64,000 nucleotides of DNA from Ryuthela nishihirai (GCA_038380435.1 JAWZYU010000017.1:18413283-18477282), one strand, 5' to 3'. Shown: positions 1-11,936, numbered from the stretch's first letter. Notes: a model not told the origin generated them from the sequence alone. Translations and numbers: made by a program.

Positions 1-181
1 AGGAACTATCGCGTCCTGTAGTAGCATTACAAAACGGAAGTGCAGGGCCGCCCCAACTCAAAGCTGTCAGATAGCTTTGACCAACAGCACAAGTATATTC
101 TAAGCGGTCACTAGTGGCAAAAGTTTTATAAGGGAAGCATGTTAATAATTGGATAAGTTGCTCTAATTTCAGTTTAAAAGT

Positions 182-550
182 GAGGTGGCTCAATCGGTAG
201 CGCGCCAGGCTCGTCATCTGCAGTTCCCAGGTTAGAGTCCCAGCTGGGTCAGCGTTGAGACTTGTCTCCGCAAAACTCCCCGCCCTGCCCATGGTCAGTA
301 GGGGACACCGATGGACTTGGAAAGGCCGCTGTCCTTCGGATGGGACGTTTAAGCCGTGGTCCTATGGGCGGGAGAGCAATGCCCTGTGCACGTTAAAGAA
401 CACAGAATGATCTTGACGGGAGGCTTACCATCTGTCTCCCAACAGCTGTTTCAGTGGGTTCCATTCCCCAAACTTAGCCTTCAGGGTCCTTGTGACCTGG
501 CTATTTAGCCCATGGTGTGCAAAAAAAGTGCCGCTCACAGATAAAACCCA
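182..550 (+). repeat. SINE1 copy (tRNA-derived SINE)
   Basis: Head resembles a tRNA: A-box-like GTGGCTCAATCGG, an anticodon region ctcgtcatc and a slightly damaged B box (ggttagagtcc). The body holds the family hallmarks gggacgtttaagccg and gcacgttaaagaacac, and the 3' end has the gtgcaaaaaaagtg block and a taaaaccc end. Eight or nine related copies occur in the window, so it is a dispersed SINE and not a tRNA gene. The central block resembles the conserved core reported for MetaSINEs; I recognise this by eye and have not aligned it. Confidence 0.85.
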
Positions 551-1960
551 ATTTGGTTTAAAAGTGTCGCGTATGTAAAGTGCTAAATTATTTGCTATTT
601 AGATTATTAATGATTTAGTTAGTATTTTATTTCAAGTGTGGAAGCAAAAAAATTCATCGTCAAAATAGAAAGATCGTTTGAAATTTTATGATCGCACAAG
701 GCAGCAAAAAAACGGTTAGAACGTGAGAAAACTTGGTGGCAAAACCATTTTTTATTGGTGGGGAGGCAAAAATAAATTTACTTGAAGACTATAAAATATC
801 AGGCGAATTCTAACCAAGTAGTTTTTGATATTGTCCATGCACCTTATTTTTTTTGCCTTAGGCTGCCACTGCTTAATTGTGGCATGTATTGTTAAAATTG
901 TTTATTTTTTACTATCAAAGAGATTTTGTGTACGACCAAGGATTTCAGCAGCAGAATCCCTGCCTTTTGCCGTCTAGTGCGATATAATATCCATCGGTGA
1001 TCTAAAAAAAGGAAAAGTAGAATTATTACAAAAAGTGTTTAATAACAGTACAGAGGTAACAAATTTTATGTAAATCGCATGCTGATGCAACCTGTTAAAA
1101 GATTTTAACTTTGTAGTCAATTTGGATTACATTGTAAATTTTTAAGGGCAAGTAATTTCCAATCTTGAATTGGAAAAACATGGTATAAAACATACTCAAT
1201 AAACCAAGAATAATTTTTTCAGGAAGGTGAAAAAAAAAGTTTTTTTACAACTGGTAATATTTAAGTAGTTGTTAAAAAAAAATTTTCTCAGAAGAAATTC
1301 TGCAGAATACGGAGTTAAATTTAAATCCAAAATTTGAATGAAATTCACATTACAATTTTTCAGTTAAATTTAGAAATTTCGTCATAACGCAGTTTTTTAA
1401 TTACCAGACATCTCAAAACATTGAGAATTTATACTTCATAATATTACTATTGTAAGTGCTAAGAAAAATAAAAGCAATAAATAGGTCAAATCAGAAATAT
1501 GTATTTCTAACTATCTGGTATAACTTCTCTCATAGTAGGAATAAATTCAAAAACTTTAGGTTGCCAAAAGACTACGATGTCCCCAAACACACTTTTTGTT
1601 TTTTATCTCAGATACTGTTGCATTTAATCATTACAGGCCAATTCTAATAGTAGCTTATGATATTGTCCATTCACCTTATTTGTCCTTGACTTTTGAAGTT
1701 CAGGAAGTCTAGTTATGAATAGTTCCTAATTTAGCTTTAGCATAACCAAAGAAACTCGTTTCACCATACGAGATATTTCTCTTAACCAGGGGTTGCCAAC
1801 CCAAATTTAACTAAAAACTATTCTGAAAGAGCCGCAGGAAAAATTCTGAGCTCAAAAACACATTTCTGATGTGTTTGGGGAAAAAAATAGAATTGAGTGA
1901 AAAACGAATTTTTTAAGTAATCAAGAAAATATTTTCATTAAAAACCTATATATAATGAGT
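551..1960. other. AT-rich intergenic DNA, no gene recognised
   Basis: No ORF here resembles a known protein. Two stretches look like a diverged duplication: about 803-855 and about 1633-1680 share the order caggc-aattctaa, then gatattgtccat, then caccttatt. Otherwise only A/T homopolymers are evident. Confidence 0.4.
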
Positions 1961-1966
1961 ACTATG

Positions 1967-2048
1967 ATTGACGAGGTTCCGCATCTTCAGACTTTCTACT
2001 ATGGCAAGGTATAGAGGCCCCTATCAGACCTCTGTGGCAAGCTGTACT
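1967..2048 (+). repeat. SINE2 fragment
   Basis: A decayed 3' half of the second SINE family: tctactatggca followed by tcagacctctgtggcaag. The tRNA-like head and the final gcagctgcttgagg are damaged or missing. It is followed by a short poly-G run at about 2055-2067. Confidence 0.55.
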
Positions 2049-2049
2049 T

Positions 2050-4620
2050 GGTGGTGGGGGGGGGGGTTATCTATATGAACTGTCAAAATCGCGGACCTGA
2101 AAATGTTTGGTCAGAAAATTGAAAGAATTGACAGATTCAATGTATTAATTTGCTTTATGAGCCACAAGTTCTTTTCCAATGATCCGCAGTTTGATCAAGC
2201 CTTTCAAACTCCACGAAAACGGGAAACATCGGGATTCCAAGAATTTACATTTTTTTTTTCAAAAAAATTTTAAAAGAGCAAATTAGTAATTGTAACAGTT
2301 ATTTAGTGTAACTAGGAAGTAGTAAGTATGTACCAGTCACATGAAGGATCCTATGACCGCCTCAAAACCCCAAACATTGCAGTTTGCAAGGGGACTCCCA
2401 GAAAAACCTTAAAATATAGTGTTTAGCAGTCGATCTCCACTGACAATGAATAAGGTGCATATAGTGGAACAACTGGCAAATCAAATGGCATGCCAAAAGC
2501 AGTAATACAGAGAAAAGAAAATCACAAGGGGACACCGAAATTTGGAAAGCCACAGGTTATATTTACGAATTTTTAAGGACTCTTACTCTTTTTTGGAATT
2601 ACATCTGACTATCTCAAATATTAACATTTCTCAATTTTTTTGTTTGTACTTGAGTTTGAAGTATACTTATTACTTTTGCTCAGCAACGAGACAAACTAAC
2701 AATATAGGAGAATACTGTTAACACTGGCTAAATCTATTCGCCAACGACGATCGGTTTTTCTAACGTGGCTTGTTATTTTCACAGAAAAGTTCTTTCCTAT
2801 TTCATGTATTTGTTTTCATTCTTAATATTACACTAGTGCCCTCCCCCCATACACAACAATTTACGATCTTCTTTTTAATGTATATCGGAGCCAGATCAGT
2901 ATTTCTTCCCAATATAGGAAATGGGTTCTTGCCTCCTGGTAAAACCTGCTGGCCAGCATTTCCCAATATTCTCACTCGTGATTGTGGTTTTTTTCTATTG
3001 AATTCTCCTCTTCCTTATATTTCTATGGTTTATTATCGTAAATTCCTGTCGGATATTCTAGGCAAATAGGGTTGCTGCTTGAGAAAATATTTTTTAAATA
3101 TACTGAATACGATTTTCTGAAGTAGAGAAACTTTAGAATTTTCTTCCCTTTTATACAGAGCGTAGAGAGGTTAAGTTTGTAGCGTTTCAGGTTTGTAATT
3201 CGGGTTCCAACTGTAATAACTTTTAGGCTTACCCCAAGTTAGTTTGAAACTTTGTGGCTGCTCGGGCACAAAAATATTTTGGTGCATTTAGGAAAACCTA
3301 ATGGAAGTAAAGTGTATATAAATAATAAAAAGTTATAAATTGGCTTAATTGCATACAAATAGTGTTTTTTTAATTTGTTCATTTAAGTTTTCGCGATGCA
3401 GTGCGCCCCATGTCGAAACTGCCTTCCTGCTCTCTGTGAGAAAGGAGTGATGTTCAGATGGGAAATGCTTTTCATACACTTGTTTCTTTGTTACTTGACT
3501 GTTCTACCGATTGATGGAAAAAACTTTTTTCGTTTATTCTAGGACGAGAACCTAAAACATAATAGATGTATTTCACATTTGTATCTAAGCAATTGCAATT
3601 CCTTGAGAGCAATTAACGTGCTTGGCTAGTTATCCAAGTTCAACTCTGCGAAACTTCACAAATCTTGACGCATACAGATATGATCCTGTCAGATAAGTAG
3701 GATGGTCGAGGAATTTAAGGACTAGAATAACTAATGTTTAAAATACTATTGTACTGAATTTAAGGTATTAACTGCAGTCATTACTTTGCAGCTGTCATGA
3801 AAAGTTCACGCATATATCAAAATGAGGAAGTAGTCGATGACCAATAATAAAGACTCCATTTTTCGCCTTTCTGAAAAATTGGTATTTAATATTAAATGAT
3901 CTTTTCATATAAAAGGAATGTATATATGTGCACAATTTTAATGAGTATGAACTGTGTAGTCAAAGAACTTGATACAACGGCATGACTGTACCGAGCTTTA
4001 ATATGTGAATGATGTTAGGACTAGTCTACTGTACAGAGGGCATTCTCACATCTTCGATTACTGTGCCACAACGGGATGTCTTGCTGGCAGTCACAATCAT
4101 GTGAGTAACAGTAGTTTTTAAAAAGAAAATTGCATATGCTTATGTTGTGACTGAAATATAGTTCCTCTCATGTACCGTATGAGTGGATAATAAAGTGTTG
4201 TGAAATTAAACATGTTTTGCCTTTAACTGGAAAAATGGGATGTTAAAAAATTTAATCCTATATACCTCAACAAATGAAATTAAAGTACATGGACGGTACC
4301 AGGAAACATTTTTTTTTTTCGAAAGGGTCCGGGGGGGGATTGGAGAAATTTCGCATAATGGAATAACACTTGCTATTAAGTTGTGCTGGCTGGTTATTTA
4401 CAGATCAGCACGCAGAGCAAATGTATTTTTTACATATAGTCTCGATTTTATACTAAGTTTAACTGGCTAAACTCTGTACCTTAGGTTCTCTAAGATTATT
4501 CAATTTGGCTAGGGTGATGGTCGGCAGCAGTAGCAACGCATAACTTTTTGAATATGAGAAGCAATTACCAAAAGCATTGCTCAAATTACAAGGAGTTTCC
4601 GTTACTTGTGTTTCTAAATC
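2050..4620. other. Intergenic DNA, nothing recognised
   Basis: AT-rich sequence. A 99-codon open frame at 2770-3069 (+) and one at 2362-2553 (-) resemble no family I know and lack visible splice or regulatory context, so neither is called as a gene. Confidence 0.35.
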
Positions 4621-4820
4621 ATAAAATTAATAAAAAAAGAAATACCCTCTCAAGCAGCTGCTTGTCACAGAGGTCCGATAGGAGCCTGTCAGTTTGTACG
4701 CCATAGTAGGTCTGAGACGATGGCGGGACCTCAGCAGAAAAACATCACAAACGTCCATGCCTTACCCAGGTCCCTTAAATCAATAGCCAAGCGCGCTAAC
4801 CACTCGGCCACGGGACGGCA
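4621..4820 (-). repeat. SINE2 copy with target-site duplication
   Basis: Read on the minus strand it has a tRNA-like head with the A-box sequence ggccgagtggtta, a shortened B-box area, a body ending ctgacaggctcc then cctctgtgacaag, and the 3' end gcagctgcttgag followed by an A/T-rich tail. It is flanked by a 10-bp direct repeat, tttctaaatc, at 4611-4620 and 4821-4830, which is the signature of target-primed retroposition. Confidence 0.85.
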
Positions 4821-5041
4821 TTTCTAAATCGTACATTCGGTAATGTGTTCGGGTATTTTTTTTTATCCCCAAATCATAGTACCAGAATGGTGTTCATATA
4901 CATTCAGTTTGGTAAGTTTCCAAATCGAGATCTACGATTCAAAATACCATCAAGCACTACATTTTAGCTCTCGGGAACATGTATATAAAAATATGACCTT
5001 GAAGGACCCAGCGCATTCAAAATTGCAGAAAGTGGTGATCC

Positions 5042-5485
5042 CATTGGTACATGCAATGGCCTCTGATCAGGATTATCCACCAGCTGATAAAAGGTATCCT
5101 ATGCCTCTGTTCACTCAGGGCTGACAACCCAGAAGCAAACGGAAAACAGCGGCAGATTCTCCCTCAACAGAGGCCCACCAGTGCAGCAAGTTCAGGATCC
5201 ATAATCAAGCTCAAATCCATAAACCAGTCCAGTCTAGTGAGTATAAATGGTCAGGACCCTGTGTAGTTGACCACTCCTCAGCAGGGTTGAAAAAAAAAGT
5301 CATAGACGACCAGATCAGTAGGCTATACTGAACTGGCAGTCCTACCCTTCCAAAAGAGAATCTCTCTTGAAAGGTACTAACGGCCTGCACGACGAGAAGG
5401 CAGAATCGGACATTAGGTGCTAGACTTGGTCAGTTCTGTGCATCATCACTGGGGATTGATACACAGCTCTCCTTCCAGTTTATTA
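5042..5485 (-). mobile_element. LINE 5' UTR fragment
   Basis: Matches the roughly 500-bp 5' leader of the LINE family that recurs in the window. Shared blocks include ggattatccaccagctgat, ttgaccactcctcagcagg, ccagatcagtagg, gacattaggtgctag and agctctccttccag. It stops before the start of the endonuclease ORF, so it is a relic without coding capacity. The two open frames on the plus strand here are antisense shadows. Confidence 0.85.
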
Positions 5486-5608
5486 AATAACTTTTCTCGA
5501 TGACGGGTAGATTGCACTCTCAACACTCATTCCTACTTCGCTACTAGACTCTACACATACTAGCATTTGATTTAAAAAGTACAGAATTACTTTCACTCAA
5601 CGATTCAG

Positions 5609-5962
5609 TGGGGCAGGGTGGCTCAGTCGATAGTACACCAGGCTTGTAATCTACAGTTCTAAATCCCAGCTGGGTCAGGTTATATTTATCTCCGCAAAAT
5701 TCCCAGCCCTGCCCACAGTCAGTAGGGGACACTGATGGACTGGAAATGCTGTCTGTCGGATGGGACGTTAGGCCATGGACCTGTGTGCTGGAGAGTCATA
5801 CCTTGTACACGTTAAAGAATATGCTGGATGGCCTTGACGGGAAGCTACCACCTGTCTCCCAACAGCTGTTGCAGTAGGTCCCTTTCCCCACCCTGCCATT
5901 GAGCCCTAGTGACCTGGCAATTTAGTCCATTAATCAAAAAAAAGTGCTCAGAGGTAAAACAC
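5609..5962 (+). repeat. SINE1 copy with target-site duplication
   Basis: Full-length SINE1 whose B box has been lost (ttctaaatcccagctggg in place of the usual cccaggttcgagtcc). It is flanked by a diverged direct repeat ctcaacgatt / attcaacgatt at about 5597-5606 and 5965-5975. Confidence 0.8.
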
Positions 5963-6287
5963 CCATTCAACGATTTAAAAATATCAAGTACCAGAACACG
6001 ATTCTGGTTCAATGATTCGAAATTATCTGGTAGCGGAATGGTGTTTCATTTCACTGATTCACAAACATTGCATAGTGGAACGGCGTTTACGGTTCAATGA
6101 TACGGAAGCAGAGAGTAGCAGAACTCTGTGTTGGATTTAGTTGCTGTAGTACTTTTGTTAATTGCTTCCCCTACTTTGCCACTGCTATACATCAAATGAT
6201 AACCTATTACTTTCCCTGTATCAGAAGATATGAAAAATTCACCCCCATGCTTTCCTCTATCTCCAGAACATGACTGCAGAAAGTAAT

Positions 6288-6674
6288 AGTGGGCGGGGGT
6301 GGCTCAGTCGGTAGCGCGCCAGGCTCGTAATCTGTAGTTCCCAGGTTCGAGTCCCAGCTGGGTCAGCGTTGAGATTTATCTCCGCAAAATTCCCCGCCCT
6401 GCCCACGGTCAGTAGGGGACACCGATGGGCTTGGAAAGGCCGCCGTCCGTCGGATGGGACGTTAAGCCGTGGCCCCGTGTACGGGAGAGACATACCCTGT
6501 GCACGTTAAAGAACACGCTGGATGGCCTTGACGGGGGGCTACCATCTGTCTCCCAACAGCTGTTCCAGTGGGTCCCCTCCCCCAACCTTCTCTGAGCCTT
6601 CCGGGTCCCTGTGACCTGGCCATTTAGCCCATGGTGTGCAAAAAAGTGCTGCTCAGAGGTAAAACAACCCAACC
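6288..6674 (+). repeat. SINE1 copy, best preserved, with target-site duplication
   Basis: Intact tRNA-like head: A box GTGGCTCAGTCGG, anticodon-loop ctcgtaa (CGT, threonine-like) and B box GGTTCGAGTCC. It is followed by the family core gggacgttaagccg and gcacgttaaagaacac and the end ctcagaggtaaaacaaccc. A perfect 11-bp duplication cagaaagtaat flanks it at 6277-6287 and 6675-6685. The open frames on the minus strand are shadows of this SINE. Confidence 0.92.
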
Positions 6675-6689
6675 CAGAAAGTAATCAGC

Positions 6690-7000
6690 TATGTCAAATG
6701 AACGCTTGTGACAGATGGAGTGACAAGCTGTAAAATAGTGGCACCCCTTATTTATTTTTCCCACCCTAAAAAGGCCGAAATATAAAAACTAATTCCCTAC
6801 ATCTCCTGAACCTGAATAGTAATGAGTTGTATCAAATGAAAGTTTGTGACACAGGGAGTGTCGTAAGCTATATGAAAAAAAAAAATTCTTTCCCTCCCTA
6901 AAAATGGGGAAATATGAAAACGATTGTTCCAATATATTTCCAGAATGTGTGCATAAACTAACAATTTTGTTGCGAATTTTAAAATGGATAGGCACTGAGC
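6690..7000. repeat. Degenerate ~135-bp tandem repeat, left part
   Basis: Two diverged units can be followed: tcaaatgaacgcttgtgac at about 6694 and tcaaatgaaagtttgtgac at about 6832. Each is followed by a C-rich ccctaaaa stretch, gaaatataaaa/gaaatatgaaa, and catctcctgaa or tatttccagaa. Further units resume at about 7930, beyond the gypsy element, so the retroelement seems to have landed in the array. Confidence 0.55.
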
Positions 7001-7138
7001 GTGAGTACTATTAACTATATTTTCAAACCAATTACAATACAATGCAAATTTTTACAAAAATGTGGATGAGGTATCTTGCAAACAAATTAACTACTATCAT
7101 AAGTCAACCTTTTTGTACAGAGCATACAATATCAGCTC

Positions 7139-7489
7139 TGTTGTACTAAAATACTACCTCTGCACTTTGTTTACCATGTCACTTGAATACCTACAGACGT
7201 AAACAATTTCTTGTCCTGTGCTAGTTCACTAAACTTTTGTTACTAACAGAAAACAAACACCCGCGCACACATTAATAAATATACTAATTATTTTCACTTA
7301 ACGCGCGCTGACTCATACTATCTTAACGTCCTTTCAGATCTCGCAACTTTAACACACTTGTGCACTGCTATTTTGTATTCTTCCGAATCGTTCTAAGTTC
7401 CAATTCGTTGGCTAAATTGAATCTCGCCTAGAAGCACACACGAGTGTTCAAGTCACGAACTCACTGTTGCTCGTTCATCTGTAGTAACA
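7139..7489 (-). repeat. Putative LTR of a Ty3/gypsy element
   Basis: On the minus strand this 351-bp segment starts TGTTAC and ends GTACAACA, the TG...CA termini typical of LTRs. It directly follows a purine-rich tract (aggagggggcag) just downstream of integrase coding sequence, the expected place for a polypurine tract and 3' LTR. No second LTR is visible, so the far boundary at 7139 is inferred. Confidence 0.55.
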
Positions 7490-7940
7490 CTGCCCCCTCC
7501 TTAGGTCTTGTTCGTCCCGAACAATTCTGGATTCCGAAGCTTCTTCAGTTTTTCGATGAAACGGGGCCAAACGATCCACGTGAACCACTTTGTAGCTGGA
7601 CGTCGACGAATGCGATACACCACGTAGTTAATCCTGTTAACTATCGTATATGGACCTTACCAAGGTTTCTGAAGTTTTGGAAATAGCCTCTTCTTTCTAT
7701 ATGGATTGTATAGCCAGACAAGATCTTGATTGAAAACGGTTCCATTTATTTTACTTTCTTGTTTTGGTTCTGTCGTTTGCTAAGTTGATGTTATGTCTAA
7801 CGGAGTGATGAATTTCTTCTAGTCATTGTAATTCTTGTATGAATTGTGGAGCGGACACAGGCATTGCTACGCGTCGACCATATAACAGGTCAAAGGGAAG
7901 ATGCAACTCTCTTCCAAAAAGCATCAAATACCCTATCTAA
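7490..7940 (-). pseudogene. Ty3/gypsy integrase C-terminus (broken)
   Basis: Translating the minus strand in pieces gives MLFGREL, LPFDLLYGRR, NQDLVWLYNP, RKKRLFPKL, GPYTIVNRIN and VVYRIRRRP, in the order found in the C-terminal half of gypsy-class integrases. The LVWLYNP...GPY segment is the GPY/F-type module that ends such integrases. Several stops and frameshifts separate the pieces. Protease, reverse transcriptase and the integrase catalytic core are absent because the element is cut at about 7940, so it is a 5' truncated relic. The plus-strand frame at 7444-7686 is its shadow. Confidence 0.8.
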
Positions 7941-8240
7941 AAAGAGGGAAATGTGAAAGTCATTTTACTATATCTTCCGAAAGTTAGGGCCAACAGTTAA
8001 GTGTCAAATGAAAGCTCATATGATCGTTATAAATTATTTCGAATTTTGCCGCCACTATTCTCCCCACCCACCCAATAAAAAGGAGGGATTTTGCAGGGTT
8101 GCACTTTAACGAGTCTTATTTCAAATTAACGCTTGCAATATCTCCAATGTCGTGTGCTACCTCAAACACGACTCCAAAAGGAAGGAAAAATATATTTGTG
8201 TTGTATATCAAATGAAACTTTTTGAAGGTAATGTCATTAG
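7930..8240. repeat. Degenerate ~135-bp tandem repeat, right part
   Basis: Units like those at 6690-7000 resume: gaaatgtgaaagtc, tatatcttccgaaag, tcaaatgaaagctc (about 8010) and tcaaatgaaacttt (about 8209), with the C-rich block between them. This supports one array interrupted by the gypsy relic. Confidence 0.5.
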
Positions 8241-8274
8241 TGACAAAGAATATAATTAGGCATTTTTATTTTCC

Positions 8275-8479
8275 TATATGGACCCTGAAAGCAGAAAATA
8301 AACCTAAAGCATATCGATGGTGCAATCAGTCACGGAGTTTTTATTCATTGCAAAGGAAGATAGGACACAGATTTAGCTACACAAGATTGCCAGCGATTTG
8401 TCTTCCCTTGAAGTGAATACGAACTCTTTGACTAATTGCACCATTGATATGCTTTAGGTTTATTTTCGGGCCCATATAC
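8275..8479. repeat. ~205-bp foldback (hairpin) element
   Basis: Left arm 8275-8363 and right arm about 8398-8479 are reverse complements. The best core, aaaataaacctaaagcatat then c/t-atggtgcaat then c/t-agtca, is almost perfect over about 38 bp, and similarity continues inward (gagtt-ttattca). The loop is about 35 bp. It has no coding capacity and could be a MITE or a foldback copy. No second copy is seen in the window. Confidence 0.7.
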
Positions 8480-8485
8480 GAAACT

Positions 8486-9067
8486 CGGCCCTGACCAATT
8501 CGTGTTTTCTGGCTTGGAAATTAATCACAATGAATTACATCGAATTATAAAGAGATTTAATATCACGATTACTTCAAAATTTAATTCATAGTACGTCACC
8601 CATTAACAGATTATCTATAAACTAAGAATTAGAAACCAATGTTGGTTTCACCTGTAACGAGTCGAGGCAACAAATAACGGAGAAAGTGACAAAAGCTAAA
8701 GCAAGAACCTGAACATTACCGTGACGAAATTTGGGTTCTAACTACTGCATCTACTCCTCGATGAGGGGTGCCATTCGGCAGATGTGATCAAAATCCCTGT
8801 TTATGGTGTTTATGTATTACTGAAATTTATTTTAATCAATACTCGTAACATTTTAATCTACCAAATGACTATACATATGACCACTATAAAAACAATTCCC
8901 TGAAAGAATAAATGTCGTGAATATGAGCACAAGATGGTATAAAACTGTGATAATTCAACTTTTTGACATAGTCAGCATGTTTCAAAAAATGTGTTGCCAT
9001 GTGCAGTCTCTCTTACATATGGTCAAAGGTCCAAAGCCATGTTTGTGTTATTGATGCTTCAAAGAGC
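8486..9067. other. Intergenic DNA, nothing recognised
   Basis: AT-rich with no recognisable coding, repeat-end or tRNA-like signal. Confidence 0.35.
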
Positions 9068-9149
9068 CTTTTTTAACACATGGGCTAAATGGCCTGGTCA
9101 CAAGGACCCCAAGGTTGAGGGAAGGGGATGCACTGAGCAGCTGTCAGGG
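9068..9149 (-). repeat. SINE1 3' fragment
   Basis: acacatgggctaaatggcc, tggtcacaaggacccc and gggaaggggatgcactga match the 3' third of SINE1 on the minus strand. It abuts the truncated 5' leader of the LINE at 9150. Confidence 0.7.
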
Positions 9150-11674
9150 TCCTGATGCTGACCATATAAACCTACTGGACAGATATATGGCTCTGAGCTT
9201 GATTATGGATCCTGATTTTGCTGCAGCTGGTGGGCTTCTGTGGAGGGAAAATCTTCCGCTGTGTTTTCTGTTTGTGGGTTGACAGCCCCAAGTGAATAGA
9301 TTCACAGGATATGTTTATCAGCTGGTGGATAATCCTGAGCAGAAGTCATCGCAGGCACCTGAACTCTTTGCTTCTATTGGCATCGTCAAATTCTACATTG
9401 GAGGAAGTCTTCCAGTGTAGATGGCTTCAGCCTTTAGTAGTGGGGGAACGGGTCTTTGCCCCATGTCTACGATTAGGGGGCTGTTTGATATTGTCGGCAT
9501 TCCCTCTCTCAATAAACATAGTTTCTTTAAACATCCCACTAACCATTTTCTCTCCATAGGTAGTTGGAATGTGAGGACTCTGAACAGAGCTTTTTCTCTT
9601 GATGTCCTCACACAAGAATTCCAGTTATAATTTAGATATTCTCGGCTTGCAAGAGACCAGACGGACAGATAAAGGTCAGATTCTTAAAAATAATCTTAAA
9701 TTTCTCTTTTCAGGGAGGGACGACAATAAGCATCACCAAGGCATGGGTCTGCTTCTCAGCAGACACGCTAGCGATGCTCTTCTAGGATATGAGTGCATTA
9801 ATGAAAGGTTTCTTACAGCAAAATTTCAGACAAGCGTTAAAGACTTGAATGTTATCTGCTGTTATGCCCCCACTGAGGATGCCGATGAGGATGAGAAGGA
9901 TAGGTTTTACGAACAACTTCAGGATATTTTGAATTCTGTCAAGAAAGGAGATATTACCCTTGTTCTTGGTGACTTCAATGCCAAAGTTGGTACTGACTCT
10001 GACCTTTGGGGAGGAGTAATAGGCCCTTTTGGTATTGGTAGCTGCAATGGCAATGTGCAACGTCTCCTACAGGTAAGTAAACTCAATGGATTCAGAATAA
10101 CTAACACTTATTACAAACATCGCGACATACATAAGTACACATGGGTTTCACCTGATGGGCTGCATAAGAATATGATTGATTACATATTAATTAACAGCAA
10201 ATGGGCTACTTCTGTTAGGAATACCAGGGCATATAGGGGAGCTGAAATTGGATCTGACCATTACCTTGTTAAAAGTGTGTTGCAACTTGAACTTAAAAAG
10301 TGTTGCTAGGGTTAAAAAATTTACTTTTAATACTGAAGCTCTGAAAGATCTAGTTATAGCCAAAGCTTACCATGATAGGTTACTTAGTCATTATGACAGT
10401 CATGGTTTGCTTACTACTGAAGTTGAGGAAGAATGGGATCATTTTAAACAGGCTTTTTTGGACACTAACAGTACTCTTTTAGGAAAAAAGGAGCAGAAGA
10501 GGCAAAATTATCTGAGTGATAAGGCACTTGAGCTTATTTGGGAAAGAAAGAACTGCAGGAATGCCCTTAATCAATATCCTACTAGTCCCAATAGAAAGCA
10601 TTACAGAGACCTTAATAAACTTGTAAAGGATCAGTTAGCTGCTAAGAATCTTTGGCTTGATGGTTTGGCTGACAAAGCCGTGGAAGCAGTTAGACAGCAC
10701 AACAGCAGAGAGCTGTACCAGATAGTTAATGTTTTGTGTGGTAGAAAACTGACAGGCATACAAGGATTGAAGGATAAACAAGGTAAGGTTATAGAAGGTG
10801 AGGATTCTGTCATGGCTAGGTGGGCTGAGCATTTCAGTGATGTTCTATACAATGTGGTTAGTTCTATTCCCATTGTTTGCAATGATGATAGATGCATTGG
10901 TGGCTTTAATGTTGGCCCTATAACACAATCTGAAGTTATTTTGGCTGTTTCTAAACTTAAACTACATAAATCCCCAGGGGTAGATGAAATTACTACGGAA
11001 ATGCTTAGAGCTGGGAATGTTTCGGTTACCACTTCGATGACTGAAATTCTGAATATCTTTTATGATAAAGGCATGGTTCCTAAGGATTTTACCAGAGCTA
11101 TTGTTATCCCTATTTTCAAAAAAGGTGATCGCAGTTCTTGTGATAACTATAGGGGTATCAGCCTACTCTCTGTTCCAGGTAAAGTTCTTTCCATGATTGT
11201 GCTTAATAGAATTAAGTATCTGGTTGACAGTCAATTGCGTGATGAGCAATGTGGATTCAGAAGTGGTAGGGGATGTGTGGATCAGATCTTTTCACTTAGG
11301 CAGATTCTTGAGAAATGTTTAGAGTTTCAGAAACCTTTGGTTGCTAGCTTTGTTGATTTCAAAAAGGCTTTCGACTCTGTTGATCGTCATAATTTGTGGT
11401 TGATTGTGAGATGGTATACCTGACAAGTTAGTTAACATAATGAAAGCTCTCTACAATAACACTGAGTCGTGTGTGAGAGTTGGTAAGGCTTGTAGCAATT
11501 GGTTTAGCATTACTTCCGGTGTTCGACAAGGGTGCATTTTGTCTCCTTTTCTCTTTAGCTTGGTTATTGATTATGTTATGCGAAATTCACTTCAAGGGAA
11601 AGATTTTGGCCTTAAATGGGCTGGAGATACGAAAATTTCTGATTTAGATTATGCTGATGATGCGCTGAATACTT
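9150..11674 (+). mobile_element. LINE copy A, 3' truncated
   Basis: Non-LTR retrotransposon: partial 5' leader, then an AP-endonuclease/reverse-transcriptase ORF that stops right after the catalytic YADD codons. Thumb, C-terminal region and GAT tail are missing. It lies tail-to-tail with MRPS33, whose stop codon is about 260 bp away on the other strand. Such proteins are often mislabelled craniofacial development protein 2-like in databases; this is a mobile element and not a host gene. Confidence 0.9.
9421..11674 (+). pseudogene. LINE A endonuclease/reverse transcriptase (frameshifted)
   Basis: The reading frame starts at MASAFSSGGTGLCPMS. Endonuclease motifs follow in order: SWNVRTL, LGLQETR, CCYAPTED, LVLGDFNAKVG, NMIDYIL and GSDHYLV, the last with the catalytic histidine. 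Reverse-transcriptase motifs follow: SPGVDEIT, FKKGDRSSCDNYRGISL, SFVDFKKAFDSVD (palm A), GVRQGCILSPFLFSL (palm B) and LDYADD (palm C). At least three frame breaks, near 9610, 10290 and 11420, split it into open pieces at 9421-9630, 9599-10309, 10248-11423 and 11440-11676. The enzyme would nick chromosomal DNA and copy its own RNA there, but this copy cannot encode a complete protein. Confidence 0.9.
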
Positions 11675-11936
11675 GAACCATGGAGTTTATATGAACGTCG
11701 TATCTCTATGTTATGGTCGCTGACATAGTAGATTGGGATTATAATTTGCGTAGCTTAAATTGATGGAAATATCGAAACTAATTTCAGACAGTCATAAAAC
11801 AAATCTAGCACACTTTAATGTTAATTATTTTAATGTACATATATTTGCATTTATCCAAGTTATACGCTGTATTGCTTCACATATACAAATTGCATTTGCT
11901 AACATAAAATTAAGAATATTGGAACTAGAATGTATA

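Noticed and set aside
2770..3069. 99-codon ORF as a gene
   Set aside because: Low-complexity hydrophobic sequence, no known motif, no promoter or splice signals.
6288..6674. Functional threonine tRNA gene
   Set aside because: Only the head is tRNA-like; the body and end recur in eight other copies with target-site duplications, so it is a SINE.
9782..10107. Open frames antisense to LINE copies (also at 37913-38238, 63106-63431 and similar)
   Set aside because: They recur only because the LINE coding strand lacks certain codons; motifs and reading direction fit the LINE ORF.
9599..11423. Host gene similar to craniofacial development protein 2
   Set aside because: Such database names derive from LINE endonuclease/RT proteins; EN and RT motifs, multiple copies and GAT tails show a retrotransposon.
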